From Thermoflavifilum sp. (GTDB lineage Bacteria; Bacteroidota; Bacteroidia; Chitinophagales; Chitinophagaceae): a DNA stretch of 64,000 nucleotides. Below, one piece after another: positions 8,742 to 15,693 of the stretch. The position numbers and the translations under genes are program-made. Numbering within the stretch: position 1 is the stretch's first letter; each line of letters starts with the position of its first letter. A model generated the notes under the pieces. It made no database searches. It was not told where the DNA came from and was given only the letters and a program-made list of their open reading frames with translations. Where the stretch lies: NCBI GenBank assembly GCA_023511875.1, contig JAIMAQ010000001.1, positions 310,001 to 374,000 of the forward strand, written 5' to 3'.

Positions 8742-9137
8742 ATGACTATATTTTCCAAAATTATCAAAGGGGAGATACCCTGTTATAAGATAGCAGAAAA
8801 TGAATTATTTTTTGCTTTTTTAGACATTCATCCATTAGTAAAAGGCCATACCCTGGTGATTCCTAAGCGCGAGGTAGATTATTTTTTAGACATGAATGAT
8901 GAAGAGCTTAGCCAGGTATTGTTGTTTGCACGGCCAATTGCGCAGGCCATTCGTCGGGTGGTGCCGTGTGCTCGTATTGGCATGAGTGTGGTGGGCTTAG
9001 AAGTTCCGCATGCGCATCTGCATTTGGTGCCTATCAACAGTATAGATGACTTGAATTTTACTCGCCCTAAGTTGCATTTGAGTGATGAAGAGATGAAGCA
9101 GGTTCAACAGCAAATCGTTGCGCATCTTTCTATTTAG
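8742..9137 (+). CDS. HIT family nucleotide-binding protein (HinT-like)
   Basis: This 131-residue protein belongs to the histidine triad superfamily of nucleotide hydrolases and transferases. It has the N-terminal TIFSKIIKGEIPCYKI signature, the LVIPKRE strand and the active-site triad PHAHLHLVP (about residues 89-97). HinT-type enzymes hydrolyse AMP-lysine-like phosphoramidates; the natural substrate here is unknown. Its stop codon overlaps the end of the convergent response regulator gene by 8 bases. Confidence 0.92.
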   Translation: MTIFSKIIKGEIPCYKIAENELFFAFLDIHPLVKGHTLVIPKREVDYFLDMNDEELSQVLLFARPIAQAIRRVVPCARIGMSVVGLEVPHAHLHLVPINSIDDLNFTRPKLHLSDEEMKQVQQQIVAHLSI

Positions 9138-9867
9138 ATATGTTTTTTCGGGTCGTTGAGCGATAGGTATCGTTTTCGGGAGGAATAAATTTAAATCCCA
9201 CTCCATGAATGGTTTCCAGCCTAATGCGTGGATCTTGCCGAAAATGTTTGCGGAGCTTAGTAATAAAAACATCCATACTTCTGCCCAAGAAATAATCATC
9301 TTTTCCCCACACATGTAAGAGAATTTCTTCGCGTTTTAAGGTTTTGTGTGGGTTTTCACAGAGAAATTTCAATAGATCGGCTTCTTTCTGGGTCAGTGTT
9401 TGCGAGTAATTGTTCGGTCCTGTAATGCACAGCTCTGGATAATTAAACCACAGAAGACCAATTTGGTATTGCTTATTTTTATCGGCATTTAGGGCCTGGG
9501 TACGGCGAAGGAAAACTTTGATGCGCAGCAATAATTCTTGCATACTAAAAGGCTTGGTGATGTAATCGTCGGCCCCAATTTTAAAACCGGAGATTTTGTC
9601 TTCTTCCAAAGTACGAGCAGTTAAGAAAAGCAGGGGCACCTTTTCGTTTTTGCTCCGAATCTGGCGGGCGAGTGAAAACCCATCTTTTTTGGGCATCATG
9701 ATATCGAGCAGCACCAGATCGAAATTTTTTTTCTGGAAATATTGCCATCCGCTTTCTCCATCCGGGCAGTGGATGACATCGTAACCTGCTTCGATGAGGT
9801 TGTCTTTGATCACGAAGCCAAGGTTGATATCGTCTTCAACGAGTAAGATACGGGCTTTGTTTTCCAT
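9130..9867 (-). CDS. OmpR-family response regulator (partner of the adjacent kinase)
   Basis: This is a two-domain DNA-binding regulator (245 aa). The receiver domain starts at ILLVEDD; phosphorylation is expected at Asp55 (LLDIMMP), and the conserved Lys sits in ITKPF. A winged-helix domain follows, with the Ser/Thr-rich SQTLTQKEADLL entry and the recognition region GRSMDVFITKLRKHF. I place the start at ATG 9867, where the receiver domain begins. It lies 7 bases after the histidine kinase stop, so the two form one operon. The layout resembles Bacteroides RprX/RprY, but I cannot assign the target genes. Confidence 0.93.
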   Translation of the reverse strand: MENKARILLVEDDINLGFVIKDNLIEAGYDVIHCPDGESGWQYFQKKNFDLVLLDIMMPKKDGFSLARQIRSKNEKVPLLFLTARTLEEDKISGFKIGADDYITKPFSMQELLLRIKVFLRRTQALNADKNKQYQIGLLWFNYPELCITGPNNYSQTLTQKEADLLKFLCENPHKTLKREEILLHVWGKDDYFLGRSMDVFITKLRKHFRQDPRIRLETIHGVGFKFIPPENDTYRSTTRKNISK

Positions 9868-9874
9868 ATGCAGT

Positions 9875-11143
9875 TTAGGAAATTTTACATGTTGGGAAAG
9901 ATAAGGTAAAATTACTGCCTTTTCCAGGTTCACTTTCCACATGCACTTTTCCTTTGAAGGCACGGGTGTATAATTTAACATAATTTAAGCCTAATCCGAA
10001 ACCTTTAACTTCATGAAGGTTACCGGTGGGCACCCGGAAAAATTGGGAAAACAACAGTTTATGGTATTGCTTTGGAATGCCAATGCCATTGTCTTGCACG
10101 GATATATACACCCGTTGGTGTTCATTCCAGGTGCGTAGGGTAATGATAGGCTGCTGTGAATATTTGATGGCATTATCGATGAGGTTAAACAAGATATTGG
10201 TGAAATGAACAGCATCGGCTTCTACACAGGTTTCCTTAGCTTGTAATTCCAGTATAAATTGACCCGATTTTTGTTGCAATCGGTGTTCAAAATCCAGTAC
10301 GCAATGTTGGATCACCGTATGTACGTCAACTTTCTCTATATGCATTTGAGGCACTCCTTTTTCAATTTGTGCAATTTGCAATACCCTTTCTACCTGCCTT
10401 TCCAAATGTGATGTCTCGTTTTCAATGATTCGGGTATAATTGAGCAGTCGGTTATTTTGCTGAATACAAGCCGATTTTTTTAAGACTTCAGTCGCAAGTT
10501 GAATGGTGGAAATGGGTGTGCGAAATTCATGTGTCATGTTGTTAATGAAATCTTTTTGAATTTCTGAAAGCAGTTTTTGGCGCAACAATACCAGCAATGT
10601 GAGCGCAAATGCAATGATCATGATGATGAGCATGAGGGTAGAAAAAATCCAGAAGTTCATCTCGCCAATGATGTATTTTTGTCGGTTGGTAAACAGTACA
10701 GCGAGATAATCATAATCCTTTTGCAGTGGTGGAAAAGGTCGAATATGGTTGTTTTCTTCTGGGTTAAATGATACGGTTTCTATATGTTCAAATTTGCCTT
10801 TAGCAGCATTGTAAATTCCAAATTGATAACTCGTAAACAAATCGTTTTCTTCAAGAGCACTTTTTAAGTAATTCTCAATACTATCGCCGTTAATTCGATA
10901 TTTAATATTGGCGATATAGTAATTGATTGTGGGTCGTTCCACGGCTTCAATAAATGGTGCAGAGTCGTGTTGCGACAACCTTACGCGTTGTACAACTTCG
11001 TTCAATGCACTATGGACTTTTACATTAAATTCTTTTTCTTCTAAGGCATAAGTTTTTTTTAACCAATATATTTGGGCTGCAAGGATGCATACGGAGAGAA
11101 TGGCAGCCACAACTACTAGCTTGCGTAGTGTAGAAGATTTCAT
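9875..11143 (-). CDS. Sensor histidine kinase, two membrane helices
   Basis: This membrane kinase (422 aa) feeds the regulator downstream. Helix 1 spans about residues 8-27 and helix 2 about 164-188, flanking a ~135-residue periplasmic domain that I do not recognise. The phosphorylated histidine is about residue 205 in MTHEFRTP. The ATP-binding domain follows, with the N box (NLIDNAIKYS), G1 (DNGIGIP), F box (FFRVP) and G2 (GFGLGLNYV). ATG 11143 is preferred over upstream codons because the first helix starts a few residues later and a promoter motif lies 26 bases upstream. Confidence 0.93.
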   Translation of the reverse strand: MKSSTLRKLVVVAAILSVCILAAQIYWLKKTYALEEKEFNVKVHSALNEVVQRVRLSQHDSAPFIEAVERPTINYYIANIKYRINGDSIENYLKSALEENDLFTSYQFGIYNAAKGKFEHIETVSFNPEENNHIRPFPPLQKDYDYLAVLFTNRQKYIIGEMNFWIFSTLMLIIMIIAFALTLLVLLRQKLLSEIQKDFINNMTHEFRTPISTIQLATEVLKKSACIQQNNRLLNYTRIIENETSHLERQVERVLQIAQIEKGVPQMHIEKVDVHTVIQHCVLDFEHRLQQKSGQFILELQAKETCVEADAVHFTNILFNLIDNAIKYSQQPIITLRTWNEHQRVYISVQDNGIGIPKQYHKLLFSQFFRVPTGNLHEVKGFGLGLNYVKLYTRAFKGKVHVESEPGKGSNFTLSFPTCKIS

Positions 11144-11169
11144 TTTTGCAATACTACTTGTTATATCAT

Positions 11170-11177
11170 CAAAAATA
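11170..11177 (-). promoter_or_regulatory. -7 element (TATTTTTG) for the kinase/regulator operon
   Basis: This is an exact TAnnTTTG match on the minus strand, 26 bases upstream of the histidine kinase ATG at 11143. Confidence 0.5.
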
Positions 11178-11260
11178 GAAGTGAATGATATAGGCATAGC
11201 CGAGAGTATATGCTTATCAAAAGGTTTGTTGGTTGGGCTTTTCAGGTGGTTTTCCTGATT

Positions 11261-11842
11261 TTAAGAAACGATGCGGTCGGGATGCTCTGCCAAAAACGCT
11301 TTCCAGGCTTTTTTTCCAGACTTTTTTTTAGATGTATGTCGCGAAGCCACAGCATTTTCAGGGTTACGGGTAAGGTAATGGCAAAAAGCTACGGCCAAGG
11401 CATCGGTAGCATCATAATATTCGGGTTTGGCGGGTAGCTGGAGCAAGCGTTCCAGCATAAGCCACACGAGCTGCTTGCTCGCGTTTCCATTGCCCGTTAC
11501 CGATTGTTTCACTTTTTTGGGAGAATATTCCATTACCTGCATACCAGCTTGCATGGCACATACAATCGCTGCTCCTTGTGCTCGACCCAACTTAAGCATG
11601 CTTTGGATGTTCTTACCTTGAAAGGGCGCTTCAATAGCGAGCTCTGTGGGCGTATACTGCTGAATAAGGCTACTCACTTGCTTTTGGATAAGCAACAATC
11701 GCTCATAATGATTTTGTTGGCGAGCAAGCTTGAGTACACCCATGTCGAGAATCTGCACTTGTGATCCACTACAGCTAATCACACTATATCCCATGATCAC
11801 TGTGCCTGGATCAATGCCCAATATGGTAAGTTGTTGTGGCAT
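11261..11842 (-). CDS. ruvC: Holliday junction resolvase RuvC
   Basis: RuvC is the endonuclease that cuts Holliday junctions moved by RuvAB. The protein (193 aa) shows the RNase H-like catalytic carboxylates: Asp in GIDPGT near the N-terminus, Glu in IEAPFQGKN, and the C-terminal DATDALAVAFCH. The start is ATG 11842 (MPQQLTILGIDPGT); the longer frame upstream adds unrelated residues. The C-terminus carries a basic tail (KKKSGKKAWK) beyond the core. ruvB lies 3 kb away in the same orientation, and ruvA is not in the window. Confidence 0.94.
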   Translation of the reverse strand: MPQQLTILGIDPGTVIMGYSVISCSGSQVQILDMGVLKLARQQNHYERLLLIQKQVSSLIQQYTPTELAIEAPFQGKNIQSMLKLGRAQGAAIVCAMQAGMQVMEYSPKKVKQSVTGNGNASKQLVWLMLERLLQLPAKPEYYDATDALAVAFCHYLTRNPENAVASRHTSKKKSGKKAWKAFLAEHPDRIVS

Positions 11843-11896
11843 GTTTGGAAATAAGTCGGCAGAAAAAACTATGTTCGTTGTTTGGAAATACAGCCG

Positions 11897-12898
11897 ATGA
11901 ACAAAAGTACCAAAATAATTTTCAATACGCTGATAAGTGTTGTACTGAGTGTGGGTTTGTTTTATTTGATTTATCGGCAGCTCCAGCACCAGGAAAATCT
12001 AGGGCTTGCATGGCAACAGATGCGTGCTCTTGCTAGTGGTAGAGGTTTTGTGGGCTTGCTCATCGTTTTACTGCTGGTGATTCCCAACTGGCTTTTGGAA
12101 GCGCGTAAATGGCAATTACTGGTAGGCTTATTTGAGCCCATAAGCTTATGGAAAGCACTCCAGTCGGTACTCACAGGGCTCTCACTGGGTGTCAACACTC
12201 CCAATCGTATTGGTGAATATGCCGGTCGAATACTTACTATCAAAGATCCATACCGATTAGAAGCTGCTACGGTGATGTGGGTGGGAAGCTTGAGCCAATT
12301 GATCATTACACTTGGCTTTGGTTGGCTAGGGCTGGTTTATACAGTGGTAACTGGCGTGATAGATCCAACAATCAACAGTTGGTGGTGGAAAAGTTTGGGT
12401 GTATTGTTGATAGGTATGAGTGTGGGGTTGGCTATTTTGTATTTTCGAAAAGATTTACTTGTAGCTTTCTTTCTGTATTTTAAAAGATTTCGATTTTTGA
12501 TTCGTGCAGGGAAAGCCATAAAAGCCATACCCAAAGCGATTTTAGTACGATTGTTGGGGTTGTCGGCCTTGCGATATCTAATATTTACTGGGCAGTATTT
12601 GCTGTTGTTGCAGCTATTGGGCACGGCAGTTCCCTGGGTAGGTGGGTTTTTTGCCTTAAGCTTAATATACCTCATCATGGCCTTTCTGCCTACTATGGCC
12701 ATTGCCGAGATTGGCATTAGGGGTGAGCTCAATATTTATTTTTTGCAAACGTATACCACCAATACACTTGCTGTGCTAACTGCAGCAGTGATCATTTGGC
12801 TGATTAATTTGATATTCCCAGCAATAGTAGGTAGTATTTTGTGGTTAAAAGTAAAAGCTATTCATAAAAAAGCAGTGAATGTCGTTAAGAGAACGTGA
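11897..12898 (+). CDS. YbhN/LPG-synthase-type transmembrane protein
   Basis: This is a polytopic inner-membrane protein (333 aa) of the lysylphosphatidylglycerol synthase membrane-domain family (UPF0104/YbhN, PF03706 type). It has about eight hydrophobic helices, and the recognisable family motif NTPNRIGEYAGR lies near residue 100. There is no catalytic aminoacyl-transfer domain, so it is not a full MprF; a lipid flippase-like role has been proposed for such proteins. ATG 11897 is chosen over the TTG five codons upstream. A 7-of-8 promoter match (TATGTTCG, 11870-11877) precedes it. It is divergent from ruvC. Confidence 0.8.
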   Translation: MNKSTKIIFNTLISVVLSVGLFYLIYRQLQHQENLGLAWQQMRALASGRGFVGLLIVLLLVIPNWLLEARKWQLLVGLFEPISLWKALQSVLTGLSLGVNTPNRIGEYAGRILTIKDPYRLEAATVMWVGSLSQLIITLGFGWLGLVYTVVTGVIDPTINSWWWKSLGVLLIGMSVGLAILYFRKDLLVAFFLYFKRFRFLIRAGKAIKAIPKAILVRLLGLSALRYLIFTGQYLLLLQLLGTAVPWVGGFFALSLIYLIMAFLPTMAIAEIGIRGELNIYFLQTYTTNTLAVLTAAVIIWLINLIFPAIVGSILWLKVKAIHKKAVNVVKRT

Positions 12899-12968
12899 AA
12901 TTTCGGTAAAAAGAGTTATGAATTTCTGAAAACAAATAATTGTGCATTTAAATTGTGTTTATGTGAAG

Positions 12969-12987
12969 TAAAATGAATATCATTTTA
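12969..12987. promoter_or_regulatory. 19-bp palindrome resembling a Fur box
   Basis: TAAAATGA (12969-12976) and TCATTTTA (12980-12987) form a perfect inverted repeat around ATA, 23 bases before the DUF3108 gene start. It matches the enterobacterial Fur consensus at 13 of 19 positions, including the AATGA/TCATT core. It is a likely operator; which protein binds it is unknown. Confidence 0.45.
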
Positions 12988-13010
12988 TGATGTTTTGTCA
13001 ATCATAACCT

Positions 13011-13838
13011 ATGCATAAAATACTTGTACGCTCATGGATCTACATGATGGTTGTTGGTAATGGGTGCCTATGTATGCCACTCTCTGCGCTTGCCCAACAG
13101 GGCTTTTGTCATGCCGACAATACTAGCTTTATGGCAGGAGAAAAGATTACTTACGAGGTATTTTATACGCTTGCTGGTATTTATGTGGGAGCAGGAGAAG
13201 TATCGTTTACCGTGTCGTTAGAGAAGTTTAGAGGAGTTCCAGTATATCATGTGGTGGGTGAGGGCAAAACATATAAGTCGTATGATTGGTTTTATAAAGT
13301 GAGAGATCGATATGAAAGTTATATCGACACGGCCAACATGTTGCCGCTCAAATTTATTCGAAATGTGCATGAGGGTGGATACAAAAAATATGAATTAGTC
13401 AATTTTGATCAACAAAACCATACAGCCACTACCTTGAAAGGTAGTTATGATGTACCCGCATGTGTACAAGATGTATTGAGTGCAGTATACTATGCTCGAA
13501 ACTTGAATTATGATCAATATCGTCCTGGTGATAAGATTTATTTTGATATGTTTTTAGATAATAAAGTTTATAATATTTACATTCGGTATCTGGGCAAGGA
13601 AAAAGTACAAACCCGTTTTGGGGAGTTTAATGCCATTAAAATTAAGCCATTGCTCATTGAGGGTACTATATTTAAAGGAGGTGAAGGTATGGTGGTATGG
13701 GTGAGCGATGATTCCAATCATATTCCTGTACGGATTGAGAGCCCAATCATCGTAGGAAGCATTAAAGCCGATATGATCGCGTATCGGGGAATTCGGTATC
13801 CATTTACTTCATTGATCAAAGCATATCATCCCGAATAA
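13011..13838 (+). CDS. DUF3108 domain-containing exported protein
   Basis: This 275-residue protein has an N-terminal signal peptide (hydrophobic segment ending near SALAQQ, about residue 30), so it should be exported. The mature part begins with FMAGEKITYEVFYTLAGIYVG-like sequence typical of DUF3108, a beta-rich domain of unknown function common in Bacteroidota and proteobacteria. An OmpR-type regulator follows 47 bases downstream on the same strand, and a Fur-like palindrome sits just upstream. I cannot assign a function beyond periplasmic or envelope location. Confidence 0.82.
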   Translation: MHKILVRSWIYMMVVGNGCLCMPLSALAQQGFCHADNTSFMAGEKITYEVFYTLAGIYVGAGEVSFTVSLEKFRGVPVYHVVGEGKTYKSYDWFYKVRDRYESYIDTANMLPLKFIRNVHEGGYKKYELVNFDQQNHTATTLKGSYDVPACVQDVLSAVYYARNLNYDQYRPGDKIYFDMFLDNKVYNIYIRYLGKEKVQTRFGEFNAIKIKPLLIEGTIFKGGEGMVVWVSDDSNHIPVRIESPIIVGSIKADMIAYRGIRYPFTSLIKAYHPE

Positions 13839-13885
13839 TTGATAAAATTTTTTTACATTAGTGATAAACCTAAAAACATACAGAT

Positions 13886-14602
13886 ATGGAAGAGCGTAAA
13901 CCTAAAATTTTACTTGCCGAAGACGATTCCAATCTGGGTATGGTGTTGAAGAATTATCTCGAACTGAATGATTTTGAGGTAGAGCTGGCACGCGATGGCA
14001 TTTTAGCCTTGGCAGCTTTTCGTAGAGAAAAATTTGATTTGTGCTTGATCGATATCATGATGCCCAACATGGACGGATTCACCCTGGCCGAGGAAATTCG
14101 TGATGTAGATCCCGACATTCCTTTATTTTTCATTTCGGCTAAAAACATGAAAGAAGACATTGTCAAGGGCTATAAATTGGGTGCCGATGATTACATTACC
14201 AAGCCATTTGACAGTGAGGTGCTGTTATTGAAAATTAGGGCTATTTTAAAACGCAATCAAGAGTTGAACAATAAAGAAAGTGAACCCGTTGAGTTTGATA
14301 TTGGCAGTTTTCATTTTAATGCTCGCTTGCGTACGTTGGAACGGGGTGAACAGTCGCATACACTTTCGCCTAAAGAAAATGAGTTATTGAAAATGCTTTG
14401 TGAGCATATGAATGATTTGTTGCCGCGAGAAATTGCGTTAAAGAAGATTTGGGGAAGCGATACTTATTTCAATGGCCGCAGCATGGATGTATATATTGCC
14501 AAGCTTCGTAAGTATTTACGAGAAGATCCGAATGTGGAGATTGTTAATATCCATGGAAATGGATTTAGGCTGGTGGTAAAAACGCCTAAAAATGTGTCTT
14601 AA
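13886..14602 (+). CDS. OmpR-family response regulator (orphan, RprY-like)
   Basis: This 238-residue regulator has a receiver domain with the acidic pair in LLAEDDS, phospho-acceptor Asp56 (LIDIMMP) and Lys in ITKPFD, and a C-terminal winged helix with [11 protein letters not shown] and the recognition stretch [15 protein letters not shown]. It is very similar in build to the regulator at 9130-9867, but no kinase gene is adjacent. It may be driven by the kinase at 9.9 kb, by a distant kinase, or act without one. Its TAA overlaps the ruvB stop in the shared palindrome TTAA. Confidence 0.92.
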   Translation: MEERKPKILLAEDDSNLGMVLKNYLELNDFEVELARDGILALAAFRREKFDLCLIDIMMPNMDGFTLAEEIRDVDPDIPLFFISAKNMKEDIVKGYKLGADDYITKPFDSEVLLLKIRAILKRNQELNNKESEPVEFDIGSFHFNARLRTLERGEQSHTLSPKENELLKMLCEHMNDLLPREIALKKIWGSDTYFNGRSMDVYIAKLRKYLREDPNVEIVNIHGNGFRLVVKTPKNVS

Positions 14603-15648
14603 TCGGGGTCGTCGAGAGGAATGCTGAGCTGGTAAGTTTTTCCCTCGTCGCGCTTACGTCCAAGATGGCGGTAGGCTTTGTCGGTGGCTTCTCGGCCACG
14701 TGGGGTGCGATGAATAAATCCCTCCTGAATTAAAAAAGGCTCATACACTTCTTCGATGGTGCCGGGCTCCTCGCCAACAGCAGTAGCGATGGTATTGATG
14801 CCTACGGGTCCGCCTTTAAATTTATCGATGATGGTAATGAGAATTCGGTTGTCCATTTCATCGAGGCCATATTCATCCACTTGAAGGGCGTCGAGACCTT
14901 TACGTACAATCGTTTCATCTACGCAACCATTTCCAATGACTTGTGCAAAGTCGCGCATGCGGCGGAGCAAAGCGTTGGCGATACGCGGAGTACCTCGGCT
15001 ACGGCGGGCCAGTTCCATAGCAGCTTGTGGAGTAATCGGTACTTGTAATAAGCTTGCCGAGCGTATGATGATTTGTTGCAGCACTTCGGTGGTGTAATAC
15101 GACAAGCGGAAGCGCATGCCAAAGCGCGACAATAGCGGAGCCGTGAGTAATCCAGAACGGGTGGTGGCACCAATAAGGGTAAAGGGCTGCAAATTGAGTT
15201 GGATGGAGCGGGTATGCGGGCCTGAATCGATTAAGATATCGATACGATAATCTTCCATCGCCGAATACAAGTATTCTTCCACTACATTGCTTAGCCGGTG
15301 GATTTCATCGATAAACAAAATATCTCCGGCTTCTAAACTCGTGAGCAAGCCGGCCAAGTCGGCAGGTTTCTCGATTACTGGGCCTGAGGTTTCACGAATA
15401 TTGACGCCCATTTCTCGGGCTACGATGCGGGAAAGCGTTGTTTTACCCAGCCCGGGTGGGCCATGAAAGAGGATGTGATCTAGGGCTTCCCCCCTCATGC
15501 GGGCAGCTTGAATAAAGATGCGTAGGTTATCGGCAACGCTTGGCTGTCCCAGAAACTCGTCGATCAATTGCGGGCGCACGTTGTTTTCAAATTCACGATC
15601 GGCAGTGTTCAACGAGTGAAAATCGGCACGGGAGTGCAAGCTATCCAT
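14599..15648 (-). CDS. ruvB: Holliday junction branch migration helicase RuvB
   Basis: RuvB is the AAA+ motor that drives branch migration with RuvA. The protein (349 aa) has Walker [11 protein letters not shown], Walker [10 protein letters not shown], sensor 1 (GATTRSG), sensor 2 ([11 protein letters not shown]), and the C-terminal winged helix with [15 protein letters not shown] 15648 is chosen because an upstream in-frame codon overlaps a -7 element ending 4 bases before it. It is convergent with and overlaps the orphan regulator by 4 bases. Confidence 0.96.
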   Translation of the reverse strand: MDSLHSRADFHSLNTADREFENNVRPQLIDEFLGQPSVADNLRIFIQAARMRGEALDHILFHGPPGLGKTTLSRIVAREMGVNIRETSGPVIEKPADLAGLLTSLEAGDILFIDEIHRLSNVVEEYLYSAMEDYRIDILIDSGPHTRSIQLNLQPFTLIGATTRSGLLTAPLLSRFGMRFRLSYYTTEVLQQIIIRSASLLQVPITPQAAMELARRSRGTPRIANALLRRMRDFAQVIGNGCVDETIVRKGLDALQVDEYGLDEMDNRILITIIDKFKGGPVGINTIATAVGEEPGTIEEVYEPFLIQEGFIHRTPRGREATDKAYRHLGRKRDEGKTYQLSIPLDDPD

Positions 15649-15652
15649 ACAA

Positions 15653-15660
15653 CAAAAATA
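15653..15660 (-). promoter_or_regulatory. -7 element (TATTTTTG) for ruvB
   Basis: This exact TAnnTTTG match on the minus strand has only 4 bases between it and the ruvB ATG at 15648, predicting a leaderless or nearly leaderless mRNA. Confidence 0.6.
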
Positions 15661-15693
15661 CACATTATCTATTCCTGTGCCGAGAAAAAGCCG

